DNA of 64,000 nucleotides from Sphingomonadaceae bacterium. GTDB taxonomy: Bacteria > Pseudomonadota > Alphaproteobacteria > Sphingomonadales > Sphingomonadaceae. A program made the position numbers and the translations under genes. The number at the start of each line of letters is the position of its first letter. Position 1 is the stretch's first letter. The stretch spans positions 18,840 to 82,839 of the forward strand of contig CANHQT010000009.1 in assembly GCA_947463325.1 (NCBI GenBank), given 5' to 3'. Below, in pieces: positions 53,366 through 63,928 of this stretch. The notes beneath the pieces were generated by a model. That model made no database searches and had not been told where the DNA came from. It was given only the letters and a program-made list of their open reading frames with translations.

Positions 53366-53536
53366 GGATTAATCTATGCTCCTATCCGTTGGCTGACTTG
53401 CGACGGCCAGTCCGTCTTGGTGGAACATTAATCCCCATTTCGGGGCAAAACTGAACCCGCCTTGCTTTGGTAAGCACGGCTCGGCGTGCCAACCATGGCC
53501 CCAGGATTGATCCAAAGGACCATATAGGATTAATCT
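53366..53536. promoter_or_regulatory. Cluster of GGATTAAT-type motifs upstream of the winged-helix gene
   Basis: GGATTAATCT occurs at 53366-53375 and again at 53527-53536. An inverted ATTAATCC lies at 53427-53434 and a one-mismatch GGATTGATCC at 53514-53523. The core GATTAATC is palindromic. The first copy is also the left part of a 7-bp inverted repeat AACGGAT / ATCCGTT (53363-53390). The last copy sits 10 bases before the start. They look like repressor sites, possibly for the winged-helix protein itself. Confidence 0.5.
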
Positions 53537-53546
53537 GGAGGACCTT

Positions 53547-54539
53547 ATGACCGGCCTGTACCGCACCGATCCGTTCGCTGAAAACCCGAAACCAACCGCC
53601 GCCTTGGCGAAAGCCGAAGGCCTGCGCCTTGCCTGTTTCTCCGCCGACGGCGTTTTGCCCGCAGCCGTTGAGCGCATGGCCACCATGCTCGGGCTTCATT
53701 GTCAGAGCCGCGTCATCTCCGATCTGACGCCGGACCTGCCATTGACCGCGGATCTGAACTGGATCGTCGTGCGCGGGAACAGCGATGTCGAGAGGCTGGC
53801 CTCCATCGCTCAATATGTCAGCAATGAAGCGCTGCACCTCATCATTGATTGTTCGGAAGACTGTCTGGATCAGGCATGGGGCCTGCTCGGGAATGATGCC
53901 GGTGTCTCGCTGCTATGCCGCCCGAGTGATGCCGATATCGGCGCCGCGCTGGCGAGTGGCATGCGCTCCGCACAATTGGACACCCTGCACGATACGGTCG
54001 ATGATGCGCATCTCCGGCAGATTGATGAACTGCGCTCGGAAGTCGACAGGATCAGCCGGATGTTGGCCCGCCTCAGCTATGAGGGCCGCACGACGGACGG
54101 TTCGCGAGAGCCGGCGAGCCCCTTCATAGAAGATCATGTCCACGCCGCTTCGCGCTCCTTTCACGCCGGCCCGGGCAGCGACTATGCTGGCCCCACGGTC
54201 ACCGCGCGCGAGGTTCGGCAGGTCATCCGCCAACGCCGGCTGCGCGACGAACTTTTCGATCCGGAGCTTTTTGCCGATCCGGCATGGGACATGCTGCTCG
54301 ATCTTTATGCCGCGAAACTTGACCGCAGCAGAGTGTCGGTATCGAGCTTGTGTATCGCCGCTGCGGTTCCCGCGACGACCGCTCTGCGCTGGATCAAGAC
54401 ACTGACTGAAAGCGGACTGTTCGAACGTCACGCTGACGTTCATGACGCGCGCCGCATCTTCGTCCAGCTCTCCGAAGGCGCCACTCAGGCCATGCATCGC
54501 TATTTCGCGCGCGTTGCCGATCTTTCGCATCTCGCCTGA
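53547..54539 (+). CDS. MarR-like winged-helix regulator with receiver-like N-domain
   Basis: A 330-residue regulator. The N-terminal part (about 1-130) has alternating strands and helices like a receiver, with LNWIVVRGNSD and HLIIDCSEDC, but no clear phospho-Asp triad, so it is probably a pseudo-receiver. A linker with heptad-like DELRSEVDRISRMLARLS (about 160-180) could dimerise. The C-terminal part (about 240-330) is a MarR-type winged helix: SVSSLCIAAAVPATTALRWI, GLFERHADVHDARRIFVQLS. GGAGG lies six bases before the ATG. Four related motifs upstream suggest autoregulation. Confidence 0.75.
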   Translation: MTGLYRTDPFAENPKPTAALAKAEGLRLACFSADGVLPAAVERMATMLGLHCQSRVISDLTPDLPLTADLNWIVVRGNSDVERLASIAQYVSNEALHLIIDCSEDCLDQAWGLLGNDAGVSLLCRPSDADIGAALASGMRSAQLDTLHDTVDDAHLRQIDELRSEVDRISRMLARLSYEGRTTDGSREPASPFIEDHVHAASRSFHAGPGSDYAGPTVTAREVRQVIRQRRLRDELFDPELFADPAWDMLLDLYAAKLDRSRVSVSSLCIAAAVPATTALRWIKTLTESGLFERHADVHDARRIFVQLSEGATQAMHRYFARVADLSHLA

Positions 54540-54593
54540 AGGCTTGCCAAGCCGGCCTTTGCTCTGGCAATAGCGCGCCACAAACCAGCGTGG

Positions 54594-54669
54594 GGGCGAT
54601 TAGCTCAGTTGGTAGAGCGCCTCGTTTACACCGAGGATGTCGGCAGTTCGAGCCTGTCATCGCCCACCA
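54594..54669 (+). tRNA. tRNA-Val (anticodon TAC)
   Basis: A 76-nt gene with encoded CCA. The acceptor pairs GGGCGAT with ATCGCCC; the D loop is AGCTCAGTTGGTAGAGC; the anticodon arm is CCTCG-TTTACAC-CGAGG, giving anticodon TAC; the T arm contains GTTCGAGCC. It reads GUA and other Val codons. Short repeats follow it. Confidence 0.97.
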
Positions 54670-54706
54670 TCGCCGCGCGCAGGCCGTCCGGGGGACGGCC
54701 GAGCAC

Positions 54707-54766
54707 GGCGATCCCGAAGCGGAGCGGAGGGCCGCGCAAGGCGATCCCGAAGCGAAGGGCCGCGCA
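54707..54766 (+). repeat. Two tandem copies of a GGCGATCCCGAAGCG...GGGCCGCGCA unit
   Basis: Copy one covers 54707-54738 and copy two 54740-54766. Both begin GGCGATCCCGAAGCG and end AGGGCCGCGCA, with a few extra bases in copy one. They lie between the tRNA and the convergent membrane-protein gene. No function is evident; this may be a 3'-end or a shuffled spacer repeat. Confidence 0.6.
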
Positions 54767-54777
54767 GCCCCGCCCGC

Positions 54778-55050
54778 TCAATCCGCTGCCTGCGTCTTTG
54801 CCCGCGCCCGCCACACTGCCCAGAGCGTATATAAGCCCATCGCCGCCCAGACCACATTGAGCCCGGCCGATGGCATCGCGCCATTATAGCCCGAATTGAG
54901 CACGAACCCGGCCGCGCCGATCACATTCATCCACTGATAGACATAGCCGCGCGGCTCCAGTCGCCCCAGCGACAACAGGATGTAGCTCGCAAGGATCAGC
55001 GCAGCCGCAGCCCAGCCGATGATTTCGATGAGAAGTTTGGGATCGGTCAT
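54778..55050 (-). CDS. CBU_0592-like small membrane protein
   Basis: A 90-residue protein with about three hydrophobic helices. LLIEIIGWAAAALILASYIL, the middle YQWMNVIGAAGFVLNSG and the last GLNVVWAAMGLYTLWAVW match the CBU_0592 family, small membrane proteins of unknown function. The Met at 55050 (MTDPKLL) is used; a longer frame exists upstream. The stop is about 110 bases from the tRNA end, on the opposite strand. It lies downstream of acnA, beyond a likely terminator. Confidence 0.8.
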   Translation of the reverse strand: MTDPKLLIEIIGWAAAALILASYILLSLGRLEPRGYVYQWMNVIGAAGFVLNSGYNGAMPSAGLNVVWAAMGLYTLWAVWRARAKTQAAD

Positions 55051-55083
55051 GGGCGCAGCACTGCCCGACTGCGCCCCAAAAGG

Positions 55084-55118
55084 AAACGCCCGCCACGCAT
55101 GAGGCGCGGCAGGCGTTT
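55084..55118 (-). terminator. Probable terminator of acnA
   Basis: A long imperfect stem (AAACGCC, GCC and CGC paired across the loop with two mismatches) is followed on the minus strand by CCTTTT. It lies about 20 bases after the aconitase stop. Confidence 0.6.
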
Positions 55119-55138
55119 CGTTAATCAATAGGCCGTGA

Positions 55139-57814
<2,676 letters not shown>

Positions 57815-57949
57815 TATGCTCTGCCCCCTTTTCGATGCTGGGCCGTCAACAGCGTGTCCGGGGGAAGCGCAGGACGACCATATGCCCGTCGCGCGTCAGC
57901 CAGCCGCTAACGGTGGTGAAACTGGCGGCGCCTTAGCGCAGAGGCAGCA

Positions 57950-57981
57950 GCGCGAAAAGAGGCGGGATACCCTTTTCGCGC
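57950..57981 (-). terminator. Perfect stem-loop between the 50-residue gene and acnA
   Basis: A 10-bp perfect stem (GCGCGAAAAG at 57950-57959 with CTTTTCGCGC at 57972-57981) has a 12-base loop. It directly follows the stop of the small membrane gene on the minus strand. No T-run follows, so termination may be incomplete, letting some transcription into acnA. Confidence 0.55.
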
Positions 57982-57984
57982 CGT

Positions 57985-58137
57985 TCATGTGTATGCGGCT
58001 CCGGTGATCCAGATCGCGCTCAGCGCCAATATTGTCAGCGCCAGCGAAATCAGCAGCATCCACCGCAGAATGCCTGGTGTTACCCCGGCCCGCGCCTCAG
58101 TCGTGGTTTCCCGAATTTCGTCGCCCTGCTTGTCCAT
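57985..58137 (-). CDS. 50-residue single-helix membrane protein
   Basis: A small gene with a strong ribosome-binding site, GGAGG five bases before the ATG. The protein starts MDKQGDEIRETTTEARAGVT, a polar N-terminus of about 20 residues. One hydrophobic helix follows (about 26-44), with a short tail after it. The polar start and single helix suggest a type II or tail-anchored small membrane protein. I do not recognise it. It lies 69 bases after the SDR of the acyl-CoA cluster and ends just before a perfect stem-loop. Confidence 0.65.
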   Translation of the reverse strand: MDKQGDEIRETTTEARAGVTPGILRWMLLISLALTILALSAIWITGAAYT

Positions 58138-58206
58138 CTCTGCCTCCAACTCCGACTGCCTGTGGCAACGTTGCTGGACCGCAAAGGTTCACCGCAATCG
58201 CAGTCG

Positions 58207-58998
58207 TCAGGCGTCGATGGACGTTCCCACCGCCGCATGCACCAGCCCGCCGTCGACCGCGAGCGTTTCCCCGATCACATAGTCGCCAGCCCGGCTGCAC
58301 AGATAGATGGCGGCAGCCGCCATATCCTCGGGCGTACCGATGCGCCTGGCCGGGATGCCCTTGGCAACTTCGTTACCATGGTCGCGCGCTGCGCGGTTCA
58401 TCTCGCTTTCGAACGCACCCGGAGCGATGGCGGTGACAATGATATTGTCCCGCACCAGCCGCGCCGCCATCCGCTTGGTCAGATAAAGGATGGAGGATTT
58501 GGACGCGTGATAGCTCCAGGTTTCCCAGGGGTTCAGACGCAAACCATCGATCGAACCGACATTGACCACCTTGGCCGGCCGGTCCGGCGTGCCGGCGGCC
58601 TTGAGCAGCGGATAAAGGGCCTGCGTCAGGAAAAAGGGGCCTTTGACGTTGACGTCCATCACCTTGTCCCAGCCGCTCTCGGGGAACTCCTCGAACGGGG
58701 CACCCCATGCGGCGCCGGCATTGTTGATGAGGATGTCGAGCTTCGACTCACGCTCGGCGACGGCGGCAGCAATCGCCTTGCAGCCCTCGACCGTTGAAAC
58801 ATCGCCCGGAATGCCGATCACCTTGTCACCGAAGTGATCGACCGCCGCAGCCACCTGCGGGCCCTTACGCGCGCTGATGTAGACGCGCTCACAGCCCGCC
58901 GCGAGAAAACCTTCGACAAACATAGCACCAATCCCGCGCGACCCGCCGGTGATGAGCGCAACCTTGCCTTGAAGGCCGAAGAGCGAATTCAGGTTCAT
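58207..58998 (-). CDS. SDR oxidoreductase of the acyl-CoA cluster
   Basis: A 263-residue SDR. The cofactor loop is ITGGSRGIGAMFVEG, then NNAGAAWGAPFEEFPE, and the catalytic set is S in VGSIDGLR with the Tyr in WSYHASKSSILYLTKRMA. The N-terminus MNLNSLFGLQGKVALITG is typical of the group that oxidises hydroxyacyl-CoA or cyclic alcohols. Co-directed with two acyl-CoA dehydrogenases 31 bases upstream, it probably works on a hydroxy intermediate of the same pathway. Substrate unknown. Confidence 0.87.
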   Translation of the reverse strand: MNLNSLFGLQGKVALITGGSRGIGAMFVEGFLAAGCERVYISARKGPQVAAAVDHFGDKVIGIPGDVSTVEGCKAIAAAVAERESKLDILINNAGAAWGAPFEEFPESGWDKVMDVNVKGPFFLTQALYPLLKAAGTPDRPAKVVNVGSIDGLRLNPWETWSYHASKSSILYLTKRMAARLVRDNIIVTAIAPGAFESEMNRAARDHGNEVAKGIPARRIGTPEDMAAAAIYLCSRAGDYVIGETLAVDGGLVHAAVGTSIDA

Positions 58999-59029
58999 GA
59001 CTTAATCCCCAATCCCGTGTCGGCGTCGC

Positions 59030-60166
59030 TCAATATCCGTTCATCCGCGCGACGCGGTCCGTGTGATAATTCACGTCACCCATGAACTCGGCCAGCGCGC
59101 GGTCGCGCTTCATGTAGAGGCCGATGTCATATTCGTCCGTCATGCCGATGCCGCCATGCATTTGCACGCCTTCACGGACTGCCAGATTTGTTGTCTGGCC
59201 GACCTTGGCCTTGGCGACAGAGACCATCAGCTCGGCACCGTCATTGCCCTCATCAAGCAGCTGCTGCGCCTTCATCACGCACGAACGGGCAATCTCCATT
59301 TCCGAATAGAGATGCGCGGCGCGATGCTGCAACGACTGGAATTCGCCGATCAGACGGCCGAACTGCTTGCGCTGCTTAAGGTAGGTCATGGTCATGTCCA
59401 TCGCGCCCTGACCAACGCCCAGCAGTTCTGCCGAAGCACCGGTGCGTGCAGCGGCGAGCAACGGCTTCAGCGCGGACCAGCCGGCATCGACCTCACCCAC
59501 CACCGCATCAGCCGTTACCTCAACACCGTCGAGCGTCAGCTTGGAGGCGATCGAACTGTCCACGAGACGGCGCGGATCAGCTGAAAGCCCGGCCGCGTCT
59601 CTGGGAACCGCAAACAAGGTGATTCCCGATTCTTCGCCCGCTGCGCCGGCCGTGCGCGCCGCGACAAGCAGCATATCGGCGACATGGCCGTTGAGCACGA
59701 AAGTCTTGGTTCCCGACAGACGGAATCCGTTGCCAGACCGCTCGGCCTTGAGCGCGACACGTTCCGGCCGGTGGCGCTGGCTTTCATCAATAGCGAGCGC
59801 GATCACCGCATCGCCTGCAGCAATGCGCGGCAGCCATTCATCAGCAACTGCCCCGCCAGCGGCCTTGAGCGCCGATGCTGCAGCCACTGCCGTGGTCAGG
59901 AACGGTGAGGGCGTGAGGTTGCGGCCGATTTCCTCGAGCACGATGCCCGCTTCGACATGGCCGAGGCCAAGGCCACCCTTGTCCTCAGGCACCAGAATGC
60001 CGGTGAAACCCATTTCGGCGAACTGTTTCCACAGGTCGCGCGAGAAACCGGTCGGATCATTGCTGTCGCGCAGCGAGCGGAGATGCGCGACCGGCCCGGC
60101 TTCGGCGATAAAGGGCGATGCGCTGTCCTTGAGCATCGCCTGATCGTCAGTGTGGTACATCGGCAT
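59030..60166 (-). CDS. Acyl-CoA dehydrogenase family protein (possibly non-catalytic subunit)
   Basis: A 378-residue flavoprotein with the ACAD fold. Fold motifs are LRSLRDSNDPTGFSRDLWKQ, LVPEDKGGLGLGHVEAGI and VQMHGGIGMTDEYDIGLYMK. The usual catalytic Glu of an EGT-type motif seems replaced: the aligned stretch reads EFMGDVNYH, putting Met (about 362) at the Glu position. Paired genes of this kind form alpha2beta2 enzymes in which one subunit lacks the base. It begins three bases after its partner, so they are made together. Confidence 0.85.
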   Translation of the reverse strand: MPMYHTDDQAMLKDSASPFIAEAGPVAHLRSLRDSNDPTGFSRDLWKQFAEMGFTGILVPEDKGGLGLGHVEAGIVLEEIGRNLTPSPFLTTAVAAASALKAAGGAVADEWLPRIAAGDAVIALAIDESQRHRPERVALKAERSGNGFRLSGTKTFVLNGHVADMLLVAARTAGAAGEESGITLFAVPRDAAGLSADPRRLVDSSIASKLTLDGVEVTADAVVGEVDAGWSALKPLLAAARTGASAELLGVGQGAMDMTMTYLKQRKQFGRLIGEFQSLQHRAAHLYSEMEIARSCVMKAQQLLDEGNDGAELMVSVAKAKVGQTTNLAVREGVQMHGGIGMTDEYDIGLYMKRDRALAEFMGDVNYHTDRVARMNGY

Positions 60167-60169
60167 GGA

Positions 60170-61354
60170 TCAGGCTCCCGGCAGGTCGAGGATGCGTTTG
60201 GCGACGACGTTGAGCATCACCTCGCTGGTGCCGCCCTCGATCGAATTGGCCTTGGTGCGCAACCATGCGCGGGCCGAGGCACCCTGACGGGATTCCTCGC
60301 TCTCCCATTCCAGCCCATCCGAGCCGGAGCCAGACATCACCAGTTCAAAGCGGCGCTTGTTGAGCTCCGTCCCGGCATATTTCATCATGTTGGAAGAGGC
60401 CGGATGCGCCCGGCCGGTCTTCCACATGTCCATGAAGCGTTCGCCCATCGCGCGGAAAGCAAACACATCGACATCGAACTTGGCCATTTCCGCGCGCAGG
60501 ATCGGATCATCGAGCTCGCCTGCGGCGTTGAGACCAAGCGACTTGGCATAAAGCGCGCCGGCCGAAACCATGTCCGCACCTGCGCCATTGGCGGAAATCA
60601 TCTCGCGCTCATGGCCGAGCAGATATTTGGCGACATCCCAGCCGCGGTTGATTTCGCCCACATACTGGTCTTTCGGCACCTTCACATTGTCGAAGAAGGT
60701 TTCGCAGAACGGGCTGTTACCGCTGATCAGCAGGATCGGCTTGGTCGTAACGCCAGCGCTCTCCATATCGAACAGCATGAAGGTGATGCCCTGATACTTG
60801 TTCGACTTGTCGGTACGGACGAGACAGAAGATCCAGTCGGCCTTGTCGGCATAGCTCGTCCAGATCTTCTGGCCGTTGACCACCCAATGGTCACCCTTGT
60901 CTTCGCCGAAGGTCTGCAGGGACACGAGGTCGCTGCCCGAACCCGGTTCCGAATAGCCCTGGCACCAGCGGATTTCGCCCCGCGCGATCTGGTTCAGATA
61001 GTGACGCTTCTGTTCCTCGGTACCGAAGTGGAGCAGCGCCGGGCCAAGCATCCAGATGCCGAAGGATGAGAGCGGCGAACGCGCGTTGATGCGCGCCATT
61101 TCTTCGCGCAGCACTTTCGTTTCGGCAGCGGAAAGACCAGCGCCGCCATATTCTTTGGGCCAGTCGGGAACGGTGTACCCCTTGGCGACGCAGGCTTCGA
61201 ACCACGCCTTTTGGGCGGGGGACTTGAACTCCGCCTTACGGCCGCCCCAATAGGTATCGTCCTCACTCTTCAGTGGCTCGCGCATCTCGGCGGGGCAATT
61301 CGCCTCCAGCCATGCGCGCGTTTCGCGGCGGAAGCTCTCCAGATTGTCGCTCAT
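60170..61354 (-). CDS. Acyl-CoA dehydrogenase (catalytic subunit)
   Basis: A 394-residue ACAD. The FAD and CoA regions include WCQGYSEPGSGSDLVSLQTF and VVNGQKIWTSYADKADWIF. The C-terminal EGGTSEVMLNVVAKRILDLP holds the catalytic Glu at about 373. This long ACAD type is found in steroid, terpenoid and fatty acid side-chain degradation. It is first of a minus-strand operon, three bases before the second ACAD. A GGAG lies about nine bases before the ATG, and an ACGT-N2-ACGT box lies 31 bases before the start. Confidence 0.9.
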   Translation of the reverse strand: MSDNLESFRRETRAWLEANCPAEMREPLKSEDDTYWGGRKAEFKSPAQKAWFEACVAKGYTVPDWPKEYGGAGLSAAETKVLREEMARINARSPLSSFGIWMLGPALLHFGTEEQKRHYLNQIARGEIRWCQGYSEPGSGSDLVSLQTFGEDKGDHWVVNGQKIWTSYADKADWIFCLVRTDKSNKYQGITFMLFDMESAGVTTKPILLISGNSPFCETFFDNVKVPKDQYVGEINRGWDVAKYLLGHEREMISANGAGADMVSAGALYAKSLGLNAAGELDDPILRAEMAKFDVDVFAFRAMGERFMDMWKTGRAHPASSNMMKYAGTELNKRRFELVMSGSGSDGLEWESEESRQGASARAWLRTKANSIEGGTSEVMLNVVAKRILDLPGA

Positions 61355-61384
61355 GCGGCCATGCTCCTATCGAGGTGTCGGCAA

Positions 61385-61401
61385 TTGACGTTTACGTAAA
61401 G
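61385..61401 (-). promoter_or_regulatory. LiuR/MerR-type ACGT-N2-ACGT operator before the acyl-CoA dehydrogenase operon
   Basis: The sequence TTGACGTTTACGTAAAG is an imperfect dyad TTnACGT-TT-ACGTnAA with one mismatch. It also holds the perfect palindrome TTTACGTAAA (61391-61400). This resembles the boxes of MerR-family LiuR-type regulators of acyl-CoA and branched-chain catabolism, as I recall the consensus. It is 31 bases before the first ACAD start and about 190 bases before the divergent SDR. Confidence 0.55.
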
Positions 61402-61575
61402 CGATTCGGCGCCGACGCGCAAGCGCCGAATAGAGCGCAGCGGATGCCGTAGCGGCAGCCCGGCAAGCTTGACGCGCGTGGCATTTCGAAAGCACAGTAT
61501 GCCCAAAATAAGGGTCGCCAATCGGGCAGTCCACACAGGCCGAGTCGCATGACGGACCGGCAGCAGGAGAGAGTG

Positions 61576-62421
61576 ATGCGCTTTGCTGGAAAAACGGCGG
61601 TCGTCACCGGCGCCGCCTCGGGTATCGGCCGCGCCACCGCACTCAGGCTGGCGCGCGAAGGCGCAAAGGTCGTGGCCGCGGATATCGATGTTGCCGGTGG
61701 CAATGATCTGGCCGCAACGTCGAACGGCACAATCCTGTTCAAGCGCACAGATGTCTGCGCGACCGCCGAAATCGCGGCGCTGATGGATTTCGCCGCCAGC
61801 CAGAACGGCGGGATCGACGTTGTGTTCAACAATGCGGGTGCTGGCGGTGCCAAGGAAGGCATCGACGAAATTGATGCCGACGGCTGGGACCGGACAATGG
61901 ACCTTCTGTTGCGATCGGTTGCGATGGGCATCCGCTATGCCGTGCCGCACATGATCGGGCGCAAGGGCGCAGCCATCGTCAACACCGCCAGCATCGCGGG
62001 GCTCGAGGCGGGCTATTCGCCCACCGCCTATGCCGTCGCGAAGGCGGCGGTAATCCAGCTGACCCGCGTCGGAGCGGCTGACCTTGCCAAGCATGGCATC
62101 CGCATGAACGCGGTGTGCCCCGGCTTCATCAAGACCAATATCTTCTCAAGCGCGCTCGACGTGCCGGAGGAAAAGCGGGCTATTGCCAATGCGGTGATCG
62201 CTCAAATTGCCCAGCAGGCGCAGCCAATTCCCGGCGGCGGCGACCCAGAGGATATTGCGGCGATGGTCTGCTTCCTCGCCAGTGAGGAAGCACGCTTCAT
62301 CACTGGCCAGCACATGGTGGTCGATGGTGGCATTACCATCGGCCCCCGCCACAGCTGGGATCCGGACGCACCGCGTATGTTCGATGCGCTGCAGGCACTG
62401 GTCGACGGGGCAAGCGTTTGA
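61576..62421 (+). CDS. SDR oxidoreductase
   Basis: A 281-residue SDR. The cofactor loop is VTGAASGIGRATALRLA, with FNNAGAGG and the catalytic YSPTAYAVAKAAVIQLTRV; the C-terminus has the long GQHMVVDGGITIGPRHSW. I start at 61576 (MRFAGKTAVV), where AGGAG precedes the ATG; a Met at 61549 is upstream in frame. The stop overlaps the start of the GPH transporter gene (TTGA), so the two are coupled. It may oxidise a cyclic alcohol or hydroxyacyl-CoA. Confidence 0.87.
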   Translation: MRFAGKTAVVTGAASGIGRATALRLAREGAKVVAADIDVAGGNDLAATSNGTILFKRTDVCATAEIAALMDFAASQNGGIDVVFNNAGAGGAKEGIDEIDADGWDRTMDLLLRSVAMGIRYAVPHMIGRKGAAIVNTASIAGLEAGYSPTAYAVAKAAVIQLTRVGAADLAKHGIRMNAVCPGFIKTNIFSSALDVPEEKRAIANAVIAQIAQQAQPIPGGGDPEDIAAMVCFLASEEARFITGQHMVVDGGITIGPRHSWDPDAPRMFDALQALVDGASV

Positions 62422-63860
62422 CCGATGCCGCCCAGGCGAAGGTGCCCTTCGGCACAAAGCTCGCCTTCGGGGCTGGCGCGATTGCCTATGGCGTCAAGGA
62501 TAACGGCTTTGCCGTCTTCCTGCTGATCTTTTACAATCAGGTGATCGGCCTGTCTGCTGACCTTGTCGGCCTGGCGGTGATGGTCGCGCTCATCATCGAT
62601 GCCTTCATTGATCCCGTGATCGGCCATCTGAGCGACCGGACGAACAGCCGGTGGGGCAGGCGCCACCCCTGGCTCTATGCATCGGTCATTCCTGTGGCCG
62701 CGTCATGGTTCCTGCTTTGGCATCCGCCGGAGTGGTCGGATACCGGGCTGCTTTTCTACCTGATCGGATCAGCCATCCTCGTGCGATCCTTCATCGCGAT
62801 GAACGAAGTGCCGTCGATCGCGATGCTGCCGGAACTGACCCGCGACTATCATGAGCGTACCGATGTCATCCGTTACCGTTTCCTGTTCGGATGGATGGGC
62901 GGCTTGCTGCTGCTCTGGCTCGCCTATGCGGTGTTCCTCACGCCGACGCCCGAACAGCCTGCCGGCTTGCTGCGCGAGGAAGGCTATCATGCCTATGCGC
63001 TGACCGGCGCGATCATGATGACGGTCTCGGTTCTCGTCGCCGCCCTCGGCACGCACAAACAGCTGGCGAAAAGGCCCGAACGGCTTCCGCCTCGCCAGCC
63101 TTTGATGGCGGAAATCCGGGCCATATTCGGCACGCTCAACAACCGTGCATTCCTCGTGCTGATGGGTGCGGGCATTTTTGCCTATGCCAATCAGGGCCTC
63201 AATTTCGCCACCAGCACCTACATGCAGACCTATGTCTGGGAATTTCCGGCATGGGCGTTCATGGTGTGGCCGGTGACGCTGCTCGTCGGCGTCATCTTCG
63301 CTTTCCTTGTCGCCCCGCCGGTTTCGCGCTGGCTGGGCAAGAAGCGGGCGGCAGCGGTGATGGCCGCGATTGCGGTGACGCTGGGGCTGCTGCCTTATGT
63401 CCTGCGCCTGATGGGTCTGTTCCCTGCCAATGGCGAGCCGGAAACCATCCCCATCTTTCTGGCGCTGATCACTGCGGCAACCGGTTTTGGCATCTGCCCG
63501 ATGATCTTGGTCGGATCCATGCTCGCCGATGTGATCGAGGACAGCGAGATGAAGACCGGCCTTCGCGAGGAAGGCCTGTTCTTCGCAGGCAATTTGTTCA
63601 TGCAGAAATGCGTCACCGGAATCGGGACCTTTGCCGCCGGCAGCCTCATCACCATGGTCGGTTTTCCGCAGAATGCGGTGCCAGGCCAGGTCGACGCCGA
63701 GGTCATTGACCGGCTGATGCTGGTCTTCACAATATTGACCGCGCTGTTCATCAGCGGCGCGGTGCTGACCTTCGTTCGCTTTCCGCTGGGGGAGGATGAT
63801 CATCGCGAACGAGTGCGCCAACTTGCTGAGTCAGCAGCATCGCGTGCGCGTTCGGGGTAG
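62418..63860 (+). CDS. GPH-type MFS cation symporter
   Basis: A 480-residue membrane transporter with about 12 helices. VPFGTKLAFGAGAIAYGVKD and DAFIDPVIGHLSDRTNSRWG with RRHPWLYAS following are the glycoside-pentoside-hexuronide:cation symporter signature (loop 2-3 DRTNSRWGRRHPW). Cargo could be a sugar, steroid or other organic solute; the catabolic neighbours suggest the growth substrate of this cluster. The start is TTG overlapping the SDR stop by four bases, so translation is coupled. Confidence 0.87.
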   Translation: MTDAAQAKVPFGTKLAFGAGAIAYGVKDNGFAVFLLIFYNQVIGLSADLVGLAVMVALIIDAFIDPVIGHLSDRTNSRWGRRHPWLYASVIPVAASWFLLWHPPEWSDTGLLFYLIGSAILVRSFIAMNEVPSIAMLPELTRDYHERTDVIRYRFLFGWMGGLLLLWLAYAVFLTPTPEQPAGLLREEGYHAYALTGAIMMTVSVLVAALGTHKQLAKRPERLPPRQPLMAEIRAIFGTLNNRAFLVLMGAGIFAYANQGLNFATSTYMQTYVWEFPAWAFMVWPVTLLVGVIFAFLVAPPVSRWLGKKRAAAVMAAIAVTLGLLPYVLRLMGLFPANGEPETIPIFLALITAATGFGICPMILVGSMLADVIEDSEMKTGLREEGLFFAGNLFMQKCVTGIGTFAAGSLITMVGFPQNAVPGQVDAEVIDRLMLVFTILTALFISGAVLTFVRFPLGEDDHRERVRQLAESAASRARSG

Positions 63861-63928
63861 CTTTGCGAAGCCCAAGCTGACACAGGCATGGGCAGGATTC
63901 TTGGAATAGAAATAGGGAGTGGGCAGTC

